A DNA stretch of 64,000 nucleotides. Origin: an uncultured Clostridium sp. GTDB lineage: Bacteria > Bacillota > Clostridia > Christensenellales > CAG-138. Position 1 is the stretch's first letter. Each line of letters begins with the position of its first letter. Under the pieces are notes generated by a model that searched no databases, had not been told where the DNA came from, and saw only the letters and a list, made by a program, of their open reading frames with translations. Positions 7,007 to 15,340 of this stretch are shown here, in pieces. The stretch covers positions 12,500 to 76,499 of the forward strand of contig UQNF01000005.1 in assembly GCA_900542285.1 (NCBI GenBank), given 5' to 3'. A program made the position numbers and the translations under genes.

Positions 7007-8874
7007 TGGAAGAACAGGTCAAGACCACGGCACTAAAAGAAGAAGAATTCAATAAGCATATAGACTTTAACGTTTGGAAGAAGCTCTTTGCCTATGTGAT
7101 GAGGTATAAGGGAATGATACTGATCGTTGCGCTGTCAATGATAGTGGTCGCCGCTATCGATATCATTTATCCGCAGATAACCCGTTACGCTATCGACAAT
7201 ATCATCGCCGATAATGATCCCAACAGCCTTTCCAAGCTGCCGCTGTTTGCACTGTTTTACCTCGCAATGATCGTTATCCAGGGCGCGCTCGTATTGTGTT
7301 TTTGTCTGGTCTCGGGAAAGCTGGAGATGAAGGTCGCCTTCGACATACGCCAGGATGCATTTAAGAGGCTTCAGCAGCTTTCCTTCTCCTACTATGATAA
7401 AACAGCCGTTGGAAATATCATGACACGCATGGTCAGCGATATTCCAAGGCTGAGTGAGATGCTCGCTTGGAGCTTTACGGATATTTTCTGGGCAGGAGCC
7501 TTCGCTATCGGCTGCCTTATCACGATGCTGATGATGAACTGGAAGCTTGGGCTCGTCGTTCTCATTGTCGTACCGCCCATTGCCGTTGTATGCGGCTATT
7601 TTCAGAAGAAGATTCTGAAGCAGCAGCGAATTGTCAAAAAGCAGAATTCCGTCATCACCAGTGCCTATAACGAAGGCATAATGGGCGCAGTTACCACAAA
7701 AACGCTTGTGCGTGAAAGCCAAAATGACGAGGAATTCAAATATGAAGCCGGAAAGATGAAAAAAGCTTCCATCCGCTCTGCCGTGCTTTCGGCTATGTTC
7801 ACCCCCGTTGTCATGGTACTTGCATCCATAGGAACTGCGATCGCACTGTACGCGGGCGGAAGCACCGTGCTTGCCCCTACCATCTTCGGTGCAAGCATGA
7901 CGATCGGTGTGCTTTCCTCTTTTATCAGTTATACGACAAACATGTTCGACCCCATTCAGCAGCTTGCCGGAATCCTTGCTGAGCTGCAGAGCGCACAGGC
8001 GAGTGCCGAGCGTGTTATTTCGCTCATCGAGACCAAGAGCGACATAACCGACAGCGATGAGATAGTTGCAAAATACGGCGACTGTTTTGATCCCAAGCGT
8101 GAAAACTGGGAGGACATCAGCGGCGAAGTCGAATTCAGGAACGTTTCATTTGCATACAAAGAGGGCGAAAAAGTGCTGTCCGATTTCAATCTTCACGTTC
8201 GGCAGGGTGAAAACATAGCTCTCGTGGGCGAGACCGGCGCAGGTAAGTCCACCATCGTAAACCTCGTATGCAGATTCTATGAGCCTACCGAGGGTGAAAT
8301 ACTCATCGACGGCACTGACTATCGCGAACGGAGCCAGCTTTGGCTTCAATCGAGGCTTGGCTATGTGCTTCAAACTCCGCATCTGTTCTCCGGAACCATT
8401 CGTGACAACATTCGCTACGGCAGGCGTGACGCAACAGATGACGAAGTTAAGCAGGCGGCAAAAATGGTTCATGCCGACAGCTTCATTGAGGAGCTTTCGA
8501 ACGGTTATGATACCGAGGTCGGCGAGGGCGGCGTAATGCTCTCTACCGGGCAAAAGCAGCTTATTTCGTTTGCAAGGGTAATACTGGCGGATCCTAAGAT
8601 ATTCGTGCTCGATGAGGCTACCAGCTCCATAGATACCGAGACAGAGATGCTTATTCAGGACGCGATAAAAACGGTGCTCAAGAACCGTACCAGCTTTATC
8701 GTTGCCCACAGGCTCTCCACAATTAGGAACGCAGACCGCATTCTCGTTATCCGCGGCGGAAGGATTACGGAGATGGGCACGCATAATGAACTGCTGAAGC
8801 TCAAGGGCTATTACTATAATCTCTATACCACACAGTTTGCCGAAACCGGCACCAACAAGCTGCTAAACAGCTAA
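7006..8874 (+). CDS. Multidrug ABC exporter half-transporter (BmrD/YheH type)
   Basis: A 622-aa partner subunit with the same fold: an N-terminal membrane domain (residues 25-340) and an ATPase domain with Walker A GETGAGKST and canonical Walker B FVLDEATSSID. Its signature motif is degenerate (LSTGQKQL in place of LSGGQ). Together with the Asp-for-Glu change in the first subunit, this gives one working and one impaired ATP site, the rule in heterodimeric exporters. The stop and start codons of the two genes overlap (TGATG) and an AAGGAGGTG site lies inside the first gene. The membrane complex is predicted to expel drugs or lipophilic compounds. Confidence 0.9.
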   Translation: MEEQVKTTALKEEEFNKHIDFNVWKKLFAYVMRYKGMILIVALSMIVVAAIDIIYPQITRYAIDNIIADNDPNSLSKLPLFALFYLAMIVIQGALVLCFCLVSGKLEMKVAFDIRQDAFKRLQQLSFSYYDKTAVGNIMTRMVSDIPRLSEMLAWSFTDIFWAGAFAIGCLITMLMMNWKLGLVVLIVVPPIAVVCGYFQKKILKQQRIVKKQNSVITSAYNEGIMGAVTTKTLVRESQNDEEFKYEAGKMKKASIRSAVLSAMFTPVVMVLASIGTAIALYAGGSTVLAPTIFGASMTIGVLSSFISYTTNMFDPIQQLAGILAELQSAQASAERVISLIETKSDITDSDEIVAKYGDCFDPKRENWEDISGEVEFRNVSFAYKEGEKVLSDFNLHVRQGENIALVGETGAGKSTIVNLVCRFYEPTEGEILIDGTDYRERSQLWLQSRLGYVLQTPHLFSGTIRDNIRYGRRDATDDEVKQAAKMVHADSFIEELSNGYDTEVGEGGVMLSTGQKQLISFARVILADPKIFVLDEATSSIDTETEMLIQDAIKTVLKNRTSFIVAHRLSTIRNADRILVIRGGRITEMGTHNELLKLKGYYYNLYTTQFAETGTNKLLNS

Positions 8875-8894
8875 ACAGCCTTTTGGAGGATGAA

Positions 8895-10223
8895 ATGGAA
8901 CTGCCCCAAGCCTTTGTCACCAGGATGAAAACCATGCTCGGCAGCGAATACGATGCCTATATTGCTCAATACGATCAAGAGCCCGTAAGAGGGATCAGGG
9001 TCAACACGCTTAAGCTTTCCAAGGATGAGTTCCTTGAGCTTTGTCCATGGCGCGTTGAGCAGTCCGACATCATTGACGAAGGACTGCTGCTCTGTGATGA
9101 TGTTGAGCATATAGGCACCGACCCATATCACATCGCAGGCCTTTTCTATGTACAGGAGCCGTCCGCAATGAGCGTTATCGAGCATTCCGACATACGGGAA
9201 GGCATGAAGGTTCTCGACCTATGTGCAGCGCCGGGTGGTAAGAGCGGCGGAATAGCCGCAAGGCTAAACGGAACGGGGCTTCTGGTATCCAACGAGGTCA
9301 TTCCTGCACGCGCAAAGCAGCTTGCGCAGAACCTTGAACGGCTCGGAGTGATGAATGCCGTGGTCACTAATTCTCATCCCGACCATATTGCCAAAACCCT
9401 TCCTCATTATTTTGACAGGGTCGTCGTGGATGCTCCATGCTCAGGCGAGGGAATGTTCCGAAAGGACCCTTGTGCGATCTCCGAATGGTCAAGCGAGCAT
9501 GTCAGCTCATGTGCGCTTCGCCAGAGAGCAATACTTGAGAGTGCCGCAGATTCTGTCGCTCCGGGCGGAAAGCTGATCTACTCCACCTGTACCTTCTCCC
9601 AAGAGGAAAACGAGGGCGTTATTGAAGCATTTTTAACGGAACATCCGGATTTCTCGCTTGAAATGATGAAGCGTTACTATCCGCATACCTGCCGCGGAGA
9701 AGGGCATTTCGTCGCACGGCTTTTGCGCTCCCACTGCATGAGTGCGCCCATATTCCGACCTCTTAACAGGAAACCTGATAAGAAATCAAAGCTTATCGTC
9801 GATGAATTCTGCTCAAGTCAGCTGGACGGTTTCCCCTCCTTCGGCGATTTTATCATTGATAACGGAAGGGTATTCTATTCGCCGACGGAGCTTCCGGCCG
9901 AGATAGAGAAGCTCAACATATTGAGGATCGGAGTTGATTTCGGAGAGCTCCTGAAGGGACGGTTAAAGCCGGCTCACGCCCTTTTCATGGCTATGAATGC
10001 GGCAAATGAGCTGCATTTTGATTGCAGGAACCACCTGCACCTTGGCAGGGATTCCGAGGAATTAAAACGATTCCTATCCGGAAATACTGTTATTGTCCCT
10101 GATGAGCTGTCAGGATTTGTATCCGTGACGGTCGACGGCTTCCCTGTCGGCTTCGGCAAGGCGGTTGACGGGACGCTGAAAAACCACCTGCCCAAAGGTC
10201 TTAATCTTGCGTTTTTCCGCTAA
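8895..10223 (+). CDS. RsmB/RsmF-type rRNA cytosine-C5 methyltransferase
   Basis: A 442-aa SAM-dependent RNA m5C methyltransferase of the NOL1/NOP2/Sun family. Seen: an N-terminal RNA-binding part (VRGIRVNTLK), the SAM-binding LDLCAAPGGKS loop, VVDAPCSGEGMFRKDP with the first catalytic Cys, and IYSTCTFSQEENE with the second. The C-terminal 150 residues resemble the PUA-like tail of RsmF/YebU proteins. It methylates a cytosine of ribosomal RNA, probably 16S. ATG at 8895 follows TTGGAGGA; an upstream TTG overlaps that site. It starts 20 bases after the exporter, so read-through expression with the drug exporter is possible. Confidence 0.92.
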   Translation: MELPQAFVTRMKTMLGSEYDAYIAQYDQEPVRGIRVNTLKLSKDEFLELCPWRVEQSDIIDEGLLLCDDVEHIGTDPYHIAGLFYVQEPSAMSVIEHSDIREGMKVLDLCAAPGGKSGGIAARLNGTGLLVSNEVIPARAKQLAQNLERLGVMNAVVTNSHPDHIAKTLPHYFDRVVVDAPCSGEGMFRKDPCAISEWSSEHVSSCALRQRAILESAADSVAPGGKLIYSTCTFSQEENEGVIEAFLTEHPDFSLEMMKRYYPHTCRGEGHFVARLLRSHCMSAPIFRPLNRKPDKKSKLIVDEFCSSQLDGFPSFGDFIIDNGRVFYSPTELPAEIEKLNILRIGVDFGELLKGRLKPAHALFMAMNAANELHFDCRNHLHLGRDSEELKRFLSGNTVIVPDELSGFVSVTVDGFPVGFGKAVDGTLKNHLPKGLNLAFFR

Positions 10224-10250
10224 TATTCACAGAAAGTACACAATGTGCCC

Positions 10251-10279
10251 TTGCTTTTTGCAAGGTGCTATTATATAAT
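10251..10279 (+). promoter_or_regulatory. Promoter of the 10.3-11.3 kb gene pair
   Basis: TTGCTT (10251-10256) and TATAAT (10274-10279) are 17 bases apart. The -35 overlaps a CCTTGC/GCAAGG hairpin that may end the upstream methyltransferase transcript. Confidence 0.6.
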
Positions 10280-10291
10280 ATTATTATAAGG

Positions 10292-10316
10292 TTTGATGTG
10301 AAGCTTTCGCATCAAA
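10292..10316 (+). other. Hairpin at the 5' end of the transcript
   Basis: TTTGATGTG and CGCATCAAA form a nine-pair stem (one G-U) with a seven-base loop. It starts about six bases after the predicted transcription start and ends before the GGAGG of the next gene, where it could stabilise the mRNA. Confidence 0.5.
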
Positions 10317-10338
10317 GAAAGTTACGGAGGAAAAAACG

Positions 10339-10761
10339 ATGAATAATGGTAGATCCAGACTCATTGCGGTTGCGCATGCAGACCTATTGTGCGCTATCTT
10401 CTTTTTCCTGAGCCTCGCAATGGGAATCCTCAATTTTCTGTGGCCTTGGCTGGCGCCGATAATGCTTCTGCTTGCAATCGTTCTGTTCGTGTTTGATTCC
10501 AACTCCTTTGTGAGGAAATGCATGATTCAGATACTGGTGTTCAGCCTCATTTCAGCCCTGTCGTCCTTGATCTTCGGAAAGTGGCTTGCCTCCATCGAGG
10601 TCATCTCATGGCTGTTCAAGACGATAGATTGGATTATCCGTTCGCTTATTGCGCTGTTCACGCTTATCAGCGGTTTGCAGGCGCTGAATGGAAAACTGTT
10701 CAATCCCCCCATTATCGGCAAGCTGGTGAATGGGATATGCAATGCGCTTCGCGTATATTGA
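10339..10761 (+). CDS. Small integral membrane protein, unknown function
   Basis: A 140-aa protein with four likely membrane segments (about residues 12-32, 34-55, 60-78 and 98-118) and a short polar N-terminus. ATG at 10339 follows GGAGG by eight bases. I recognise no family motif. It has its own promoter and lies 39 bases before the zinc-ribbon protein gene, so the two probably form an operon. The pairing suggests a membrane component working with a soluble metal-binding partner, but this is only inferred from proximity. Confidence 0.75.
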   Translation: MNNGRSRLIAVAHADLLCAIFFFLSLAMGILNFLWPWLAPIMLLLAIVLFVFDSNSFVRKCMIQILVFSLISALSSLIFGKWLASIEVISWLFKTIDWIIRSLIALFTLISGLQALNGKLFNPPIIGKLVNGICNALRVY

Positions 10762-10800
10762 GCGTATGAATCGAATAAATTAGTTTAGGAGGTATATGTA

Positions 10801-11346
10801 ATGGATTTTTTTGATAAAGTAAGCAGTATGGCAAAGGAGATTGCGGACGGCGCCAAGGGTGTTGCCGGCAATGCAAAGATCTCGTTCAAAATCAGCGCCA
10901 TCGAGCGCAAGATATCCGAGCTTAACGAAAAGCTGGGCGCAGCCGTCTGGTCTGAGCGCAGCGGAAAGAATGAAGTCAAGACCGATTCGGATGAAGCTGC
11001 AGAAAACATCTCTGACATTGATGCGATCTGCGCAGAAATCGATGGGCTGTACAGTCAGATAGATGAGCTCAACGCTCAGCGCGAAGCCCTTTCCAAGGAA
11101 GCGGAAAACGAAGAAGCAGAAGGCGCCGATGGTGAACCTTCAGTAAAGCGCAGCTGTGTAATGTGCGACGCCGTGCTCGAGGATGAATGGCTTTTCTGCC
11201 CGGTATGCGGTGAACCCATCGTTCCTATTGAGCCCGAGCCTGAAAAAGAGGAAGAGCCTTCCGAGCCCGAGCCCCGCACTTGCAGCTGCGGAGCGGAGGT
11301 TTGCGGCGATCATAACTTCTGCCCCTTCTGCGGCAAAAAACTGTAA
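10801..11346 (+). CDS. Coiled-coil protein with two C-terminal zinc ribbons
   Basis: A 181-aa soluble protein. The N-terminal part has an amphipathic opening (MDFFDKVSSMAKEIADGAKG), then a charged helical stretch likely to coil. An acidic Glu-rich linker separates two zinc ribbons at the C-terminus: CVMCDAVLEDEWLFCPVCG and CSCGAEVCGDHNFCPFCG. Such small zinc-ribbon proteins are common in Firmicutes but mostly uncharacterised. A strong TTAGGAGGT precedes the ATG. It probably shares a transcript with the membrane protein upstream and ends at a clear terminator. Confidence 0.8.
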   Translation: MDFFDKVSSMAKEIADGAKGVAGNAKISFKISAIERKISELNEKLGAAVWSERSGKNEVKTDSDEAAENISDIDAICAEIDGLYSQIDELNAQREALSKEAENEEAEGADGEPSVKRSCVMCDAVLEDEWLFCPVCGEPIVPIEPEPEKEEEPSEPEPRTCSCGAEVCGDHNFCPFCGKKL

Positions 11347-11365
11347 ACCATAGCAAACAAATAAG

Positions 11366-11405
11366 CGCACTCGATAAGAGCTCTCCTCTTTTCGGGTGCG
11401 TTTTT
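11366..11405 (+). terminator. Intrinsic terminator after the zinc-ribbon gene
   Basis: Outer arms CGCACTCG and CGGGTGCG pair (one G-U), with an inner AAGAG/CTCTT-like stem, followed by five T. Confidence 0.75.
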
Positions 11406-11479
11406 GTATGCCTTTCTTTCAGTCACCAAAATGCATGTGGGTGAATACCTTCATAATAAGCATAATTAAGGAGGTATCT

Positions 11480-12481
11480 ATGAAAAAAGCTACCATTGCA
11501 CTGCTGATATCGGTACTTGTCCTCATGTCGTTTTTCGGATGCGCACCAAGGGACAAAGAGCTGAGGCATGTTGTGCTCAACGAGGTCACGCGCTCCGTAT
11601 TCTATGCGCCGCTGTATGCCGCGGTAGGGCTTGGCTTCTTTGAAGCAGAGGGCATAGAGCTTGAGATTGTTACCGGAGGGGGAAGCGACAAGAGCATGAC
11701 AGCACTTCTTTCAGGTGAAGCGGAATTTGCGCTCATGGGTCCCGAAACCGGAGTGTATGTCATAAACGAAGGGGCTTCCGACCATCCGATGATCATCGGG
11801 CAGCTAACCAAGCGTGACGGTTCATTCCTTGTGGGGCGCGAACCAACGGAGAACTTCTCTTGGGAACAGCTTCGCGGTAAATCCGTTATCGGCGGAAGAG
11901 TCGGCGGTATGCCCTACATGACGCTCATGTATGTGCTCATGCAGAATGGGCTCACCCCCGGAGAGGATGTTGAAGTCATTAGCAACATCCAGTTTAATCT
12001 TATGGGCGGAGCGTTCGAGGGCGGAACCGGGGACTATGTAACGCTGTTTGAGCCTACTGCGACTCTATTCCAACAAAACGGCAGCGGCTATATCGTTGCT
12101 AATATCGGTCTCGAATCCGGAGAAGTTCCGTACACCACATTTATGACCATGCCTGCTACAATAAAAAACGATCCCGAACTCGTCGGCTCATTCATCCGTG
12201 CAATAGTCAAGGCACAGAAATGGGTGCAGGCTGCAACCGACGGTGAGATCGCTGAGGCAATGGCCCCCTTCTTCCCCGACGCCGACAAGCCAACGCTTGA
12301 GATCGTTGCAAAGAGCTATCGTGAAACCGACTCCTGGATGCAGGCCCCTGTCATGACCGAAGATGCTTTTACAAGGCTTCAGGACATTATGGAAGCCAAC
12401 GGAGAGCTTAAAGCGAGAGTGAGCTTTGACGAGCTCATCGACAACTCCTTTGCGGAGAGCATACTAAAAGAGATGGATTAG
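11480..12481 (+). CDS. NMT1/THI5-like ABC substrate-binding lipoprotein
   Basis: A 333-aa lipoprotein: signal peptide with lipobox FFGC (Cys20), then an NMT1/THI5-like binding fold (NEVTRSVFYAPLYAAVGLGFF; ALLSGEAEFALMGPETGVY; YVTLFEPTATLFQQNG). Family members bind nitrate, sulfonates, thiamine pyrimidine precursors or similar ligands outside the cell and hand them to an ABC permease. No permease or ATPase gene is adjacent, so this is an orphan receptor within the window. ATG at 11480 follows AAGGAGGTA; a terminator follows the stop. Ligand unknown. Confidence 0.85.
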   Translation: MKKATIALLISVLVLMSFFGCAPRDKELRHVVLNEVTRSVFYAPLYAAVGLGFFEAEGIELEIVTGGGSDKSMTALLSGEAEFALMGPETGVYVINEGASDHPMIIGQLTKRDGSFLVGREPTENFSWEQLRGKSVIGGRVGGMPYMTLMYVLMQNGLTPGEDVEVISNIQFNLMGGAFEGGTGDYVTLFEPTATLFQQNGSGYIVANIGLESGEVPYTTFMTMPATIKNDPELVGSFIRAIVKAQKWVQAATDGEIAEAMAPFFPDADKPTLEIVAKSYRETDSWMQAPVMTEDAFTRLQDIMEANGELKARVSFDELIDNSFAESILKEMD

Positions 12482-12490
12482 CGTATCAAA

Positions 12491-12531
12491 AAAGCTTCTG
12501 CACGGCAAATTGCTTTGCAGAAGCTTTCTTT
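12491..12531 (+). terminator. Intrinsic terminator after the binding lipoprotein
   Basis: A perfect 11-bp stem AAAGCTTCTGC/GCAGAAGCTTT is followed by CTTTTC. Its symmetry may let it also serve the convergent gene. Confidence 0.75.
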
Positions 12532-12545
12532 TCATGTAATAACGC

Positions 12546-13682
12546 CTATCTTCCGGAAATCAGCATACGCCAAGTGTCCGGGCCGACCTTTCCATCCGCA
12601 ATCAACCCTGCCCGGCTCTGAAATGTCTTGACCGATACTTCAGTCTTGGGTCCGAAATGTCCATCTACCGATGTCGTTATTCCGAATCTATAGTTCAGCA
12701 GCGTCTGGAGCTGTCTTGTGACTGCGTAATCATAGCTCGATTTGGACTGAACATTCTTTCTTGCAAGGCTTGTCCAGGTTTCCGGGCCTACACATCCATC
12801 GACCGTAATACCGTTCCAGGTCTGGAATCTCATGACCGCTATGGCTGTATTCGTGCCGAAATTGCCGTCAACATCGAGCCCCGCACCGATGGTTGAATTG
12901 AGCATAGCCTGCAGTACAGCAACATTCGTTCCGCTGCTTCCCTTTTTCAGTATGGGCCATGTGCCGGTCGAAGGACCCGGTGTTCCCCCTGTTTCCGGAT
13001 ACTTGATGCTTACGAAGCCCGTGATGTTTGAATACAGTTCAAACCTTGAAGCGACAGCACCGTGCCAGTTGCCGTCAACCATGCAGAAGCCTGCATAGTT
13101 GATACTCGCGCCGTTATTTGTAGGATAAGCTGCATCCCTCGTGACAATGCCGATATGACTTGCCCTTGACGAGCCCGACATACCGAAGCGACAGGCAAAC
13201 GAATCGGACGTCGGCCAAGTCGTAATGCTGTTGGTGTTTCTGTCGTAATAGGTCTGAACATTTCTATATATTACCAAATCCCCCGCCTTCGGTGTGTATG
13301 GATTGGCGTAGTCGTTTACCGGATGAAATTCAAGAGCCTCGTTTGAATTCTCCCAATAGTCCGCAACCCTGCCGAGGGTGCTCTCCGGAATGACGGAGGT
13401 GGGTACATTCGCCCTGCGCGCACACCATTGAACAAAGTATGCGCACCATGATCCTGAGCTGTTGCCAAAGCTATTCCCGAATGCGTTCCAGCCGTTGGGT
13501 CCTTCATGATAGCCAACCTGGGACAGCGCATGCTGCACTATATCCGCACGCATGTCGCCCATGTTCTGATAAGAATAGCTGAATGGCGGTGGACAGTTGT
13601 CCGCAGACACAGTCGTTGTGCCCAAGGCCGCAGCAACCAGAATCAACGTTGCAGCGATGAAAGCGAATAAGCGTTTTTTCAT
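12546..13682 (-). CDS. Secreted CHAP-like peptidoglycan hydrolase with two PG-binding repeats
   Basis: A 378-aa exported protein. A signal peptide (residues 1-28, ending VSA) precedes a CHAP/NlpC-like cysteine hydrolase domain. The probable nucleophile Cys is in SGSWCAYFVQWCARRA and the His in ASHIGIVTRD. After a short Gly/Pro/Thr linker come two peptidoglycan-binding type 1 repeats (ILKKGSSGTNVAVLQAML; a second ends at the C-terminus with DGKVGPDTWRMLISG). It should cut peptide bonds in cell-wall peptidoglycan. ATG at 13682 has AAGGAAG upstream; a longer in-frame start lacks a site. It stands alone, converging on the upstream gene. Confidence 0.88.
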   Translation of the reverse strand: MKKRLFAFIAATLILVAAALGTTTVSADNCPPPFSYSYQNMGDMRADIVQHALSQVGYHEGPNGWNAFGNSFGNSSGSWCAYFVQWCARRANVPTSVIPESTLGRVADYWENSNEALEFHPVNDYANPYTPKAGDLVIYRNVQTYYDRNTNSITTWPTSDSFACRFGMSGSSRASHIGIVTRDAAYPTNNGASINYAGFCMVDGNWHGAVASRFELYSNITGFVSIKYPETGGTPGPSTGTWPILKKGSSGTNVAVLQAMLNSTIGAGLDVDGNFGTNTAIAVMRFQTWNGITVDGCVGPETWTSLARKNVQSKSSYDYAVTRQLQTLLNYRFGITTSVDGHFGPKTEVSVKTFQSRAGLIADGKVGPDTWRMLISGR

Positions 13683-13780
13683 ACGTTCTGCTTCCTTTTT
13701 TGTTTTGATACCTTTCATATTAACACATGTTTTTTGAAAGTGCAATATGTCAATGGGGTAAAAATTTGAGATTCTATGTC

Positions 13781-13809
13781 TTGATTATTGTATTTGCTGC
13801 ATGTATAAT
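13781..13809 (+). promoter_or_regulatory. Promoter of the UPF0489 gene
   Basis: TTGATT (13781-13786) and TATAAT (13804-13809) are 17 bases apart, giving a transcript that starts about 23 bases before the ATG. Confidence 0.7.
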
Positions 13810-13838
13810 TCTGTTATCGAAAAGAATTGGAGTCATGA

Positions 13839-14552
13839 ATGCGGGTACTGGATATTGATTTGGATTTTTTCCTCGCGGACTGCTGTCCGCTTGCGGATAT
13901 GGGCAAGCGGCCCTGTCTTGCCGGACATGAGCCTTGGAGCGAAGCGGCGGTCGTTGGATTCATGGAGAACAACTGCGGCATTACCTCCCCCATCCCCGGA
14001 AGGATATTTGAAATGCACGATGCGGCCCTGAAATTCTGGCTTGAGCTGAATGCCGACGGATTGCTTACCCTTCCGTTCCACGTAACGCATGTCGATGCTC
14101 ACAGCGATCTTGGCATAGGTAAGCCGGGGCCTGCATATGTACTGAACACCGTCCTCGCAATGGAACCCTCGCTGCGTCTGAATATTGATAATTTTTATCG
14201 TGCCGGTCAGCTTGACGAAGCCAATTACCTGCTGTTCGCGCTTGCTCTCAGGCTTATATCTTCCCTTGATAACGTCCGAAATCCCAATTCAAGACCTGAT
14301 ATCCCTGCTTTTGCGCATAGGGATGCATGCGGAAAATATGATTACATACAGCTTTCTTCCTTTGTTTCCAAGCTGTTTGAAGCTAAAAACGGACCGGAAC
14401 CCATAATCCCATTCATGGTATTCTCGGATTATTCAGAGTTCTGCGCCGATGCGCCGTTTGACTTCATATCGGTTGCCATATCTCCAAGATACTCCCCCAA
14501 GGAAGCGGATGAGCTGCTGCCTGTTTTATCAAGATACATAAAACAAATTTAG
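13839..14552 (+). CDS. UPF0489 family protein, arginase/deacetylase-like fold
   Basis: A 237-aa cytosolic protein. It opens with VLDIDLDFF and carries HVTHVDAHSDLG at residues 85-96: two Asp/His clusters typical of UPF0489 (C5orf22-like) proteins, whose fold resembles the metal-dependent arginase/histone-deacetylase family. The function of the family is not established; a metal hydrolase is plausible. ATG at 13839 follows TTGGAG; an overlapping ATG three bases earlier is in another frame. It is transcribed alone and converges on phoU. Confidence 0.75.
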   Translation: MRVLDIDLDFFLADCCPLADMGKRPCLAGHEPWSEAAVVGFMENNCGITSPIPGRIFEMHDAALKFWLELNADGLLTLPFHVTHVDAHSDLGIGKPGPAYVLNTVLAMEPSLRLNIDNFYRAGQLDEANYLLFALALRLISSLDNVRNPNSRPDIPAFAHRDACGKYDYIQLSSFVSKLFEAKNGPEPIIPFMVFSDYSEFCADAPFDFISVAISPRYSPKEADELLPVLSRYIKQI

Positions 14553-14643
14553 GCCTATCTTCGCAAATATTCGCAAGAAGGCCAGAGTTTATCACAAATG
14601 TATCTTTTGGCTTTATTCCATAGCTTAAGGAATGATCCTTTCG

Positions 14644-15297
14644 CTAAAACTTCTGATGTACCCCGGTTTCGTTATACTTGGTCCATTCCGCCACGTTTAC
14701 CGCATGGTCGCCTATTCTTTCAAGATACTTGGCGACCATCATTAGCTCAATGGCCTGATCTCCGTTATTGGCGTCCACTTTGATTAGCTCGATCAGCTCG
14801 TTCTTGACCGTAAGAAACAGCTCATCCATTTCGTCATCAAGACGAATGACCTCATCTGCAAGGGGTTCATCATTATTGATGAATGAATTTACGCTGTCCC
14901 TGACCATTTTTAACGCCAGATCGCCCATGGCGGTGATGTGCGTGAGCTTTTTGATGTATGTTTCGCCCGGCATGGTGGAGACCAAATCACCGATATCAGC
15001 GGCCTGATCCCCAAAGCGTTCGATATCGGTTATCATTTTCAGTGCAGTCGATACGACCCTAAAGTCCTTTGCTACGGGCTGCTGCTTGAGCAGGATGCGC
15101 ATGCACTTTTTTTCTATCGCCATTTCGTATTCATCAACGCGCTTATCCATATCTCCTATGCTCTTCCCAAGCTCCCTATCACGGTTGACAAGGGCGGTAA
15201 TAGCATCGCCGATCATCTGCTCGGTGAGATAGCACATTTCCACAAGCTCGGTCTTAAGCTCCGCGAGTTCTTCCTCAAATACTTTCCTGATAGACAT
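14644..15297 (-). CDS. phoU: Phosphate transport regulator PhoU
   Basis: A 217-aa two-repeat helical-bundle protein of standard PhoU length. Each half carries the metal-binding E/D-x3-D type signature (FGDQAADIGDLVS in repeat 1 and ERIGDHAVNVAEWT in repeat 2). PhoU links PstSCAB activity to the PhoR sensor and damps phosphate uptake when phosphate is ample. It is last in the operon, 43 bases after pstB. Confidence 0.96.
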   Translation of the reverse strand: MSIRKVFEEELAELKTELVEMCYLTEQMIGDAITALVNRDRELGKSIGDMDKRVDEYEMAIEKKCMRILLKQQPVAKDFRVVSTALKMITDIERFGDQAADIGDLVSTMPGETYIKKLTHITAMGDLALKMVRDSVNSFINNDEPLADEVIRLDDEMDELFLTVKNELIELIKVDANNGDQAIELMMVAKYLERIGDHAVNVAEWTKYNETGVHQKF

Positions 15298-15340
15298 CTT
15301 CTATACTCCTGTTCTGCATAAAACATTCATTTGCATATCA

